Part shown: piece after piece, positions 56,190 through 64,000 of the stretch
Layout: every line of letters begins with the position of its first letter
Numbering within the stretch: position 1 is the first letter of the stretch
From: Rhipicephalus microplus
Taxonomy: Eukaryota; Arthropoda; Arachnida; Ixodida; Ixodidae
Direction of reading: 5' to 3'
Length of the DNA stretch: 64,000 bases
Assembly: GCF_043290135.1 (NCBI RefSeq)
Contig: NW_027464601.1
Coordinates: 5,068,001 to 5,132,000 of the forward strand
Position numbers and translations under genes: made by a program
The notes under the pieces: model-generated
Seen by the model: the letters and a program-made list of their open reading frames with translations, nothing else
Database searches by the model: none
Told to the model about the DNA's origin: nothing

Positions 56190-56600
56190 AACAAAGCACT
56201 TTTACTTTCAACGCTGCATTTTTCCACCCCCACATCCGAAAAATAACGTACCACAGGCATTAACCCTACGCCTGTTACACACAAACACGTACTCAAACCT
56301 TGCCACGCTTCATGTTCATTATCCCGATGCATACCCCAGTGACACATGCCCCTCGTGTGGACGCACGGTGGCACTTGCACACATGCTTTGGGAGTGTAAA
56401 ACGCTCCTCCCTACTCTACCTCAAACAAGTAGTAGAGATCCCTCAGAAGCTCACTTCTCGCCGACAAGCAATGGGCCGTCCAGCGGGCCCACGAAGCAGC
56501 CGCCAGGTACTCTCTGTCGGTTCCTACGTGGGAGACGCCCTTTGTACGCTAAGCACATCTTGCAGAACTGAAATAAAGTGTTTTTTTTTTCATTCCATTC
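56190..56600 (+). mobile_element. I-like non-LTR retrotransposon 3' end
   Basis: Plus-strand words PHPKNNVPQALTLRLLHTNT, ATLHVHYPDAYPS, and a zinc-type motif CPSCGRTVALAHMLWEC (CX2C...HX4C), followed by frameshifted C-terminal sequence. It ends at AATAAAGTG (about 56571) with a T-rich/ATTCC tail. This is the RNase H tail and terminal zinc motif of I-like ORF2. It is strongly 5' truncated. Confidence 0.78.
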
Positions 56601-57139
56601 CATGTGCAGTGCAGGGTAACCAGGTATAAAATTTGCGACAGCATGATTTCGAGATGGCGTGCGCGAGATCACGAGTAATATCCTCACCAACAAATAAAAG
56701 TTGGGATCTCAGATGAGAAATAAACAAGGCACACATTTTGCTGCGTTCTATGCTTAGCATACCGAAGCCTCATGAAAGCTAACGTGAAAGTCTATCCTAT
56801 GGCATTCTTCATAACCCACTAATAGAATGCGTGATTTCAAACCTGATACCTTACTTATACAAAAGAACTGTTGTGCAGCTACTTGTCCGTATCCGGAGAG
56901 AAAACATGTTTGCACGCCTACTTTGCTCTCTTAAAGCTCATGCACTGCTTGTAACGCGAATTGTAAGTTTATAAAATCTAACATGCCTCAAATCCATCAA
57001 GATCTTGATCATGTCATGAGCAAGGACGCAATGAGCCGTGACCCCAAAAAGATTGCTGGCGTCGTTCACTTCCCACGCCCTTGAAGGCCAAAAGATTTTT
57101 GAAGATTTCTTAGTCTCGTATCCTATATTTGTCATTTCA
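56601..57139. other. Unassigned DNA
   Basis: No named feature. The last 50 bases run into the gypsy pol remnant. Confidence 0.4.
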
Positions 57140-57199
57140 TACAAAAATTTCGCTTAAATTGCTGCACCACTTCGCCAACAACTTGCTTCTAATGAACCC

Positions 57200-57790
57200 T
57201 TTGTGTGCTCCGAAGAATGTCAGTCGGCGTTTGACCTATTGAAGGAAGCTCTCACATCAGAGCCTGTACTCTGCCATTCTGATGAGACCACCCCAACACT
57301 CCGGCATACAGACGCCAGCGGGTGCGGTAGAGGCGCTGTTCTCCTTTAGAGCGACGACTCTGGACGGGAAAGAGTCGTCGCATACGCTAGCGGAGTGCTT
57401 ACTCCTGCCGAGAACTACGACACCACTGAGCAGGAGTGTCATGCTGTGGTTTGGTCCGAACAGAAGTTCAATGCTTATCTGTACGGCCATAAGTTCACCA
57501 TCTTAACAGACTACCACGCCTTATGCTGGCTTTTTAGATTGAAGAACTTGTATAGGTGCTTGGATCGTTGGATTTTACACTTACAGGAGTATCAGATGGA
57601 GATTATTTATAAATCTGGCAAAAAACATCAAGACGCCAGCGCTCTTTCTTGTTGCCCACTACCTACGGCTCCGCTCGAAATGCCGACCGCGATCTCCAAC
57701 AACACCAGTGCAGACGCGACCACCAGTTCAGTTGCCTTGCTCGCCTCGCTGTACCAACTGCCCATCGACGACGACCAAACTTTTAGTCTT
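57200..57790 (+). pseudogene. Gypsy element 2 RNase H and tether
   Basis: Words in order: SECQSAFDLLKEALTSEPVL (57215), HTDASG with the catalytic aspartate kept (about 57305), VVAYASGVLTPAENYDTTEQ, LYGHKFTILTDYHALCWLF (57480-57535), RWILHLQEYQMEIIYKSGKK and HQDASALSCCPLP (canonical HQDADALSRCP). It removes template RNA during reverse transcription in intact relatives. There is one frameshift near 57340-57400. Confidence 0.85.
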
Positions 57791-57959
57791 CGCTAGCAGG
57801 GTGACCCGTACTGCCGCCGCATTATACACTACCTCTCAGGAGCTACAGGTCCAGCAAATGCACGGCTTCGTTGACAACTTCAGCACTTCAAGCTGTAAGA
57901 TGGTGTGCTGTATCATCACATCTATCATCCTGAGGGTCAACGATGGGTACCTGTTTTGC

Positions 57960-58591
57960 CACGCTATCTTTAACATCACGTACTTAACGCCTTTCACGAC
58001 GGTTTGACTGCTGGCCACCTCGACTTTCACAAAACCTACGACCGCATTCGAAGCCGCTTTTATTGGCCTGGCCTTTTTACCAGCGTAGCTAGGTACGTGG
58101 GTTCCTGCTGTCCGTGCAAACTTTGCAAGCTTCCGAATTCTCTTCCTGCCAGTCAATCACAGCCAATGACGTGCACTGCAACACCTTTCGAGGTCGTCGG
58201 TATTGATTTTATTGAGCCTTTTCCCGTTACTAGCGCTGGCAATAGATGGATACTCACCGCCGTAGACTATCCGTCACGCTACGCTGAGACAACTTCAGTA
58301 GTTACTGGTTGAGCATCGGAAGTTGCTGATTTCATCCTTTAGGCCGTAATGCTACGTCATGGTGCTCCTCGCGTACTTCTAAACGGCCATGGAAAGTTGT
58401 TTTTGTTACAGCGTTTAGGTGAAGTTCTACGCGTTTCTGGCACTACACGCAAGATGGCGTCTAGCTACCATCCTCAAACAAACGGTCTGATCGAGAGATT
58501 TCATCTAACCCTTGGTGACATGATCACCGTGTACATTCAACCAGATTGCATAAACTGGGATAAACTTCTACCGTTTCTTACTTTCGTCTAA
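57960..58591 (+). pseudogene. Gypsy element 2 integrase
   Basis: The zinc finger is visible as GHLDFHKTYDRIRSRFYWPG with CCPCKLCK downstream. The first catalytic Asp is kept in VVGIDFIEPFPVTSAG (about 58195-58240). In-frame stops lie near 58310 and 58340. The second catalytic site reads VLLNGHGKLFL, where a GAC-type Asp codon has become glycine (GGC). The glutamate is kept in SSYHPQTNGLIERF (about 58463-58500). One of three catalytic residues lost, plus stops: inactive. Confidence 0.85.
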
Positions 58592-59168
58592 AACACCACT
58601 ATTTTATCTCATTTACGGACGTTTACTTACTTTCTTCATCGACGTTTCTTTCTTCACCAGCAATTGCCCTCCATCACATCTTCTTGCAAAGATTGTAATT
58701 CTCGACTTGACTAGTGCCGCCAGCGTGCTCGTATGAACACACAAGCTACGCTACAAACAAGGGAGGCCGTCTACCACACCTCTCATCATGTGGTATAATT
58801 ATGGTCGGGTGACGACGTGCTACTATTGGCACCAATTTGCACATCTGGTCTATGCGACAGGTTCCAGCCTTGATTCATCAGCCCATTTGTAGTTTTAGAG
58901 CAGATTTCACCTGTCAACTATCGAGTGGCGCCTCACCTCAGGCCAACTGACCACCGGTACCGCAGCACCGAAATTGTGCACGGTTCCCGCATGAAGCTTT
59001 TCACACGGCGTTCTTCATCACTTTGACTCCCTATCCGCTGCGGCCAGGCTGGCTGCTTCCACGTGGAGGAATTAGTGTAGGCACGATTATGCACTTCATC
59101 TTCCGGTCCGTTGCGCTTGTTCGCTTCTGAGGTCATGGCCAATAAACCTCCTTACAAAAATGTTGTCT

Positions 59169-59170
<2 letters not shown>
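58592..59170 (+). other. Gypsy element 2, integrase C-terminus and 3' end
   Basis: Frameshifted remnants of the integrase tail are recognisable (INYRV-like and HRYRSTEIVHGSRMKLFTRR on plus, about 58915-59010). They are followed by a GC-rich leader and AATAAA at 59142-59147. Confidence 0.6.

Positions 59171-59231
<61 letters not shown>
59171..59231. repeat. (TA)n microsatellite
   Basis: About 30 TA units. A second, shorter run lies at 59372-59398 beyond the palindrome. Confidence 0.97.
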
Positions 59232-59233
<2 letters not shown>

Positions 59234-59281
59234 GGAGTAATACATAATTCAATGGGCCAGTTAGTCTTCGTGTTCGTGAAG

Positions 59282-59366
59282 GTATGGGATATGGGACAAC
59301 GGGAGCGTTGTCAAGAAGGATAAATATATTTATCCTTGTTGACAACGCTCCCGTTGTGCCATATCC

Positions 59367-59371
<5 letters not shown>
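59282..59371. repeat. 90-bp spacerless near-perfect palindrome
   Basis: Arms 59282-59326 and 59327-59371 match at 43 of 45 positions with no spacer. The arm begins GTATGGGATATGGGACAACG and the centre is ATAAATATATTTAT. It is flanked by (TA)n on both sides. As RNA it would be a single long hairpin. Confidence 0.9.
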
Positions 59372-59397
<26 letters not shown>

Positions 59398-59619
59398 TGT
59401 ATTGAAGTAGGGGGTCGTGCAAAATTCGGCAAACACATCGTCAGTGCTAAGCACGAGACAGTCGGCCCAGACGTTGTCGCTACTGTCACTGGCTAGGCCT
59501 ACACTCCTACATTGTCTCAAATAACAGTTCTGGCTGTCTCAGTTCTTTATTATATCTAGTACAGTTTTCTGCGTCTCCTCGCAATCCTGGAGTAGCGAAG
59601 CCAGACTCGTCCTGCTGCC

Positions 59620-60741
59620 ATGAACACTGCATCTGCCAAAAGCCCTCCATATATGGCTCCACAGGCTATTGGATGCTCCGGCGCAGTCCGTCAACGGGAC
59701 CCTTCCATATTCAGGGGCACTGACAATCACGACATTGACAACTGGCTGGCTACCTACGAACTCGTGAGTGTCTTGAACAAGTGGGACGAAGCCACGAGAC
59801 TGGCCACTGTCGACATTTACCTCAGTCACATTGCCCACATGTGGCTTTGGAACCATGAAACTGGCGTTCAAACTTGGACAGCATTCCATACTAAGTTCAG
59901 CGAAGTCTTCGATCATCCTGCTGTCCGCAAACTTCGTGTGGAGCAGCGCCTTCAGTCAAGATCTCAACTGCCTAGTGAGCATTTTACCAGTTATTTAGAG
60001 GACGTCATAAACATGTGCAAACGCTTCAATGTGAACATGGGAGAGGCAGGCCGCATCAAGCATATTTTTAAGGGTATCGACGAGGACGCATTCCAGATGC
60101 TCATTTCAAAAAGCTCGGATACTGTTGCCCAAGTTACCGAGCTCTGCCAAAGCTATGATGAGCTCCGCCGGCAACGTCTCGTCACCCGCCATGCTGTCCC
60201 ACATCAGGAATCGATGTCCGGCTTAACTCCTTCGCAAGATCCCGTCTTCCTCTCGCAAATCAAAGATTTTGTGCGCGAAGAAGTTTCCCACCAACTCTCG
60301 CTCATCTCTGGCTTGCCGGAGCGCAGTGTGCCGCTTATCCCTACACTACGGGCTATCATACAAGACCAAGTGTGTGGGGTTCTTCATTCGCAGCTGGTGC
60401 CACCAGTCAATGCGCCATTGACGTACGCCGAAGCAGCAGCGCGACCACGACCACAGAAGTTCCAAACGCCACCTCCATTGCCTGCTCTTCTTTATGCTGC
60501 CCAGCGGCCACGACCACCAGTCCACCGACTCCCTAATTCATTGCGCACTGCCGACAACCGACCAATCTGCCTTTGGTGTGCTCTACCCGGACACGTCACA
60601 CGTCTGTGGTGCCGTCGCCCACTCCACTCACGCGAAAACCCACGTCCATATGAGTACGACTACACGTATACTCCCTCCACTCCAGACCCAGAATTGCACT
60701 CCCCTCGACCAAGCATCCGGCCAGCTTCGACCAGCTTCTAA
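59620..60741 (+). CDS. gag: Gypsy element 3 gag (intact open frame, 373 aa)
   Basis: Starts at ATG 59620. A segment of the form RQRDPSIFRGTDNHDIDNWL opens the capsid domain (residues about 28-190), with KWDEATRLATVDIYLSHIAH, VEQRLQSRSQLPSEHFTSYL, then MCKRFN and IKHIFKGIDEDAFQMLI, all typical of Retrotrans_gag. A proline/arginine-rich linker leads to a zinc knuckle at residues about 317-331, CLWCALPGHVTRLWC, which is CX2CX4HX5C: one residue longer than the usual X4 before the last cysteine. Gag assembles the particle and binds element RNA. This is the only intact long frame in the window, which suggests that element 3 is younger than the others or that its gag decayed last. Confidence 0.85.
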   Translation: MNTASAKSPPYMAPQAIGCSGAVRQRDPSIFRGTDNHDIDNWLATYELVSVLNKWDEATRLATVDIYLSHIAHMWLWNHETGVQTWTAFHTKFSEVFDHPAVRKLRVEQRLQSRSQLPSEHFTSYLEDVINMCKRFNVNMGEAGRIKHIFKGIDEDAFQMLISKSSDTVAQVTELCQSYDELRRQRLVTRHAVPHQESMSGLTPSQDPVFLSQIKDFVREEVSHQLSLISGLPERSVPLIPTLRAIIQDQVCGVLHSQLVPPVNAPLTYAEAAARPRPQKFQTPPPLPALLYAAQRPRPPVHRLPNSLRTADNRPICLWCALPGHVTRLWCRRPLHSRENPRPYEYDYTYTPSTPDPELHSPRPSIRPASTSF

Positions 60742-60876
60742 TGACCGGTCTCCTTCACGTCATCGCTCGCCCTCCTCGATGCTCTGATATCCCCCTAAAA
60801 TCGACGCGGACAACTAAATAACGCAGTTCCCGAGACAAGAACTGCGCCCTCGTCGCAATGCACAAGCCCTCTTCGT

Positions 60877-61618
60877 TTGCAGCAGAATGTATTTAATGCT
60901 ATTCTTGAAAGTGCACCTGTATTTGCCCCTATTGATACTGGTGCCGCCATTTCCGTCATCGCCAAACAAGTTTGCCGTTCAATTCGAAAAGTGACAACGC
61001 CTTACTTGGGTTCGTGTTTTCATACTGCCACTGCACAGCCTGTGCAGCCTCTGGCCGCGTGTACCGCCATAATTGTAATTCAAGGAGTGCCCTACACAGT
61101 GCAGTTCGTAGTACTCCCGCACTGTTTTCACGATATCATTTTAGGTTGAGATTTTCTCTCGCATCACCAAGCCGTTATCGATTGCGCCCGTGCAGCAGTC
61201 GTCTTTTCTCCCTTTGGTGATGCTGTACCTGCGAACAATCGCCCTTCCTACGCGAAGTTGGTCATTAGTGATGACACCCATATCTATCCACCTGCTACTG
61301 TCTTCGCACCTGTGTCGTGTTCCGCCGTCGTCGACGCTATCGCTTTCCTTACACCTTCCACTGATTTCGTTCATCTACATCTCTCATCGCTCCCAACCCC
61401 ACTCGTTGCTCTTCAAGGTGGTGCGACCGACGTGCCTGAGGGGAATATGTTTCCATTCACAATTACGTTGCTTCGGGGCGAATTTATTGGCTCAATAAAA
61501 GCATTCAAAACCATCGCTACACTTAAAGATTCTGATGGATCATCGGAACTCAAAGCCCTCTCCTGTAGTTCCGTAAATAACCCTGCCACTGCCAACATCT
61601 TTAACTGTGTCATCAACT
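60877..61618 (+). pseudogene. Gypsy element 3 protease region
   Basis: APIDTGAAISVIA (DTGA near 60931-60942) is the retropepsin active site. A downstream segment of the form QFVVLPHCFHDIILG ends at a TGA (61147-61149) where relatives have LGWDFL, so a Trp codon has become a stop. Beyond it the same frame stays open to 61618 (DFLSHHQAVIDC ...), covering the spacer between protease and reverse transcriptase. Confidence 0.82.
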
Positions 61619-61859
61619 AAGGCCTAAATTTACAACAAAGGTGTGAGCTTTCGTGCTTCTTCGACAATTTTTGGCCATCTTTTGACAGTCACAGCGCTTT
61701 TTTTATGTCGAACATTTACTGTATGCCATCATATCACCACATGTAATCACCCACCACTATGGCGGCGACCGTACCATGCCTCGCTGACTGAACGCCATGT
61801 CATCAATCAACAGGTGACACCCTAAAACACGGCGTCGTTCACCTATCAAACAGTCCTAG

Positions 61860-62590
61860 TGCTTCACTGGTTGTTTAAGTTAAAAAGAGAGATGGCACCA
61901 TACGCTTCTGCGTAGATTGTCGTCGTCTAAACAAAATAACACAAAAGAATGTTTATCCTTTGCCTCGGATCGATGACGCCTTCGACTCTTTACAAGGCAC
62001 AGAGGTCTCTTCCTTTCTTGATCTTTGCTTTGGGTATTGGCAAGTGCCAATAAATTCGGATGATAGGCCGAAAATTGTCTTTGTTACACCAGACGGCTCA
62101 TGTGAATTTAACGTGATGCCAATCGGCCTATGCGATGCGTCAGCAACATTTGAGCGCATGATGGACACTATCATACGAGGCCTCAAATGAAACACGTATC
62201 TGTGCTACTTAGATGACGTGGTGGTACTCTCGCCTGATTTTCCCACGCACATTTGTTGCTTGGAACAGGTTCTACGCTGCCTCTCCGCAGCAGGCGTCCA
62301 ACTAAACTTGAAGAAGTGTCACTTTGAAGCACGCAAGCTGACCATTCTTGGACACGTCGCGTCGAAGGCTGGCGTTTCCTCTGACCCCGCAAAGCTACGT
62401 GCTCTCCGCGAGTTCCCGAGGCCTGTGTCTCTCAAGGAGCTGCGTAGTTTTATTGGGCTTTGTTCATACTTCCGCCACTTTTTCTGGGATTTTGCCTTGA
62501 TCATGGCACCTCTGACAGACCTACCTCAGGGCGACCGCAATTTATCTACGTGGTGTCTAGCCTGCGACAGTGCCTTCGCGAAGCTCCAAC
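61860..62590 (+). pseudogene. Gypsy element 3 reverse transcriptase
   Basis: FCVDCRRL near 61910 and PRIDDAFDSLQGTEVSSFLD start the palm. YWQVPINSDDRPKIVFVTPD and NVMPIGLCDASATFERMMDT follow. A TGA at 62188 replaces the Trp codon of the usual K(W)xTYLCYLDD box. The catalytic YLDD is intact (62206-62217). The thumb [20 protein letters not shown] and [15 protein letters not shown] are clear. The first palm Asp is kept (FLDLCFGYWQ) although SGYWQ has become FGYWQ. Confidence 0.88.
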
Positions 62591-63050
62591 TGCTTCCACA
62601 GAAATGCACACGAATGCGCTCCCACAGAAATGCACACGAATGCTAGTGGTGTCGCTCTTTACGCTGTACTTGCCCAACGAAAGCCTGGTTACCAAGAACA
62701 TGTAGCTGCGTACGCAAGCTGCACTCTTACAAGAACATAAGCAAATTATTCGGTATCTGAGAAAGAATGCCTAGCGATCATCTGCGCCAATACAAAATTT
62801 CGGCCTTATCTGTACGGCCACACTTTCGATGTTGTTACCAACCACCACTTGCTCTGCTGGTTACCCGGCCTCAAGGATCCCTCCGGACGCTTGGCACGAT
62901 GAGCTTTACGGCTCCAAGAGTACTACATTCGTGTCATTTATCACTCACGCCAGAAGCATGGCGATGCCGATGCTCTTTTTCGTTCGCCAGTTTATACTGA
63001 TATTGCGAGTGTCTCCATCCAAGAAAACATACTTCCACTATCAGGACCCA
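62591..63050 (+). pseudogene. Gypsy element 3 RNase H, shifted by a 26-bp duplication
   Basis: A 26-bp segment beginning CCACAGAAATGCACACGAAT is present twice (starts 62596 and 62622). Because 26 is not a multiple of three, it throws the RT frame out of step with RNase H. After the second copy the correct frame reads [20 protein letters not shown], where the catalytic Asp of TDASG is Asn, then YAS and a stop. The tether words [19 protein letters not shown] and RLQEYYIRVIYHSRQKHGDA follow in yet another frame. Confidence 0.85.
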
Positions 63051-63054
63051 TCGC

Positions 63055-63782
63055 CATGGCTGTGGAGCAGCGCAAAGATTTGTGGATTGCGTCGTTCATG
63101 GATTACCTATCTGAAACAATCGCCCGCCGCCATCGACAAGCCTCTCACTTCGTCATCCGGGATGGAATAGGTTATTGGCTACTCGTCATACCCAGACATC
63201 TCCGTGCCAGCATATGTGCTGCTTTTCATGCTGATACGCACTGCACACACACCCGTTTGTTTAAAAGCAACACCAGCCGGCGTTTTTGATTTTATTGGCA
63301 CGGCATGTACACATTTTTTCAAAAGTACATTCGATCTTGCACAGAGTGCTAATGCCGCAAAGCACGATCCTAGCCGTCCTACTGCACCAATGTAGACGTT
63401 ACGGTGCCCAGTGCGACTATTCGACCGGGTTGGAATAGACCTTTATGATCCTCTGCCCTACACATCAACTGTGAATTGCTGGATTATTGTAGCGATCGAC
63501 CATCTCATGAGATATGCAGAAACGGCGGCTCTACCAGCCGTGACGGCACGTGACGTTGCGTCTTGCCTGCTGCAAACCCACGTCCATATGTGTTGTTCTG
63601 CATCAGAGTTTGTTCTGCGTCACAGCGCTCCATGTGAACTTTTGAGCGACCGAGACCACGTCTTTCTCGCGGATGTTCAAAAATTTCTTTCTGTATGCCA
63701 TGTGATTCACCGCTGTACAACCGTATATCGTCCACAAACAAACTGCTTGACCAAACGTTTCAACCGCTTTCTTGGCGACTCC
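63055..63782 (+). pseudogene. Gypsy element 3 integrase
   Basis: HLRASICAAFHADTHCTHT covers the first histidines of the zinc finger, and a frame change leads to FYWHGMYTFFQKYIRSCTEC. The core has VGIDLYDPLPYTSTVNCW (first Asp, about 63432), LLSDRDHVFLADVQKF (second Asp, about 63645) and TTVYRPQTNCLTKRFNRF (about 63718-63770), where the catalytic Glu of the usual NGLTERFNR is Lys. The reading ends at the SINE insertion. Inactive. Confidence 0.87.
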
Positions 63783-64000
63783 CCACCACGGTGGTCAAGC
63801 GGCTAAAATACTCGGCTGCTGACCCGCAGGTCACGGGATTGCGCGGGATCGAATCCCGGCTGCGGCGGCTGCATTTCCGATGGAGGCGGAAATGTTGCAG
63901 GCCCGTGTGCTCAGATTTGGGTGCAAGTTAAAGAACTCCAGGAGGTCGAAATTTCCGGAGCCCTCCACTACGGCGTCTCTCATAATCATATGGTGGTTTT
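63783..64000 (+). mobile_element. Ruka-type tRNA-derived SINE (runs off window)
   Basis: The head GGTGGTCAAGCGGCTAAAAT carries the A box. The B box GGGATCGAATCCC lies at about 63846-63858. The body contains GATGGAGGCGGAAATG, GCCCGTGTGCTCAGATTTGG, AAGTTAAAGAACTCCAGGAG and ATAATCATATGGTGGTTTT. Just before the B box an extra CACGGGATTG appears to be a partial duplication of GCGGGATCG. This is the best preserved SINE in the window; it splits the gypsy element 3 integrase. The GATT tail lies outside the window. Confidence 0.93.

Larger units (their letters stand above)
57140..59160 (+). mobile_element. Ty3/gypsy element 2, 3' part of pol
   Basis: It begins inside the RT-RNase H junction and runs through RNase H, integrase zinc finger, core and C-terminal region to about 59020. 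A 3' leader with AATAAA (59142-59147) and a (TA)n run follow. Frames shift near 57340 and 57800, and two stops occur in the integrase core. No LTR could be delimited. The family differs from elements 1 and 3 (KFTILTDYHALCWLFRLKNL versus other wording). Confidence 0.85.
59372..63782 (+). mobile_element. Ty3/gypsy element 3: gag, protease, RT, RNase H, integrase
   Basis: A nearly complete internal region in the order gag (59620), protease (60877), RT (61860), RNase H (62595), integrase (63060) on the plus strand, interrupted at about 63782 by a Ruka SINE. The gag frame is fully open. Pol has stops, a frame-shifting 26-bp duplication and lost catalytic residues. The 5' LTR is not clear (a leader with CTTTATTATATC at 59549 precedes gag) and the 3' end lies beyond the window. 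Confidence 0.88.

Overview
The window reads as non-coding, repeat-packed DNA from an arthropod, most likely a hard tick (Ixodidae). The best clue is a tRNA-derived SINE whose body and GATTGATT-type tail match, from memory, the family described from ixodid ticks as Ruka; it occurs in full, truncated and micro-truncated forms. The Ty3/gypsy, RTE, CR1-like, I-like and Penelope-like remnants fit the same source. I find no bacterial features, no rRNA and no functional tRNA. No host protein-coding gene can be called with confidence. The best candidate is one short signal-peptide exon near 48.7 kb.

Layout. 1-8.4 kb: featureless AT-rich DNA, a decayed 124-bp tandem repeat, a CR1-like LINE end (minus strand), a Ruka SINE (minus), and a hAT transposase tail. 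8.6-12.9 kb: a broken Ty3/gypsy element with both LTRs (minus). 12.95-16.1 kb: a decayed RTE LINE (plus) split by a 678-bp TTAA-flanked DNA element, then a Ruka SINE itself split by a LINE end. 17.0-17.9 kb: 454-bp tandem/inverted units with a tRNA-like core between (TA)n runs. 21.2-26.4 kb: three members of one non-autonomous family head to tail, the third carrying a MITE that carries a gypsy fragment. 28.4-31 kb: a fourth member. 32.9-34.5 kb: I-like LINE. 40.4-41 kb: Penelope-like endonuclease fragment between inverted repeats. 42.8-44.3 kb: CR1-like LINE. 45.4-48.3 kb: possible DNA transposon ends. 49.3-53.5 kb: two more members of the non-autonomous family plus minisatellites. 55-56.6 kb: Penelope-like reverse transcriptase and an I-like LINE 3' end. 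57.1-63.8 kb: two different Ty3/gypsy elements (plus), the second interrupted by a Ruka SINE that runs off the window.

The most interesting system is the repeated family called here H (six copies, A-F). Its members share subterminal inverted repeats (ATGCGAAGC / GCTTCGCAT), a (GATA)n microsatellite near one end, a small hairpin a few bases from the other end, and head-to-tail clustering. That is the anatomy of Helentron-associated (DINE-1-like) elements, although no Rep/helicase gene is present here. Four members have a core of about 146-bp satellite units, and in three of these the same MITE lies inside the array.

The coding remnants are individually dead (stops, frameshifts, lost catalytic residues). 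They are informative as a stratigraphy of insertions, and several have an empty site elsewhere in this window.
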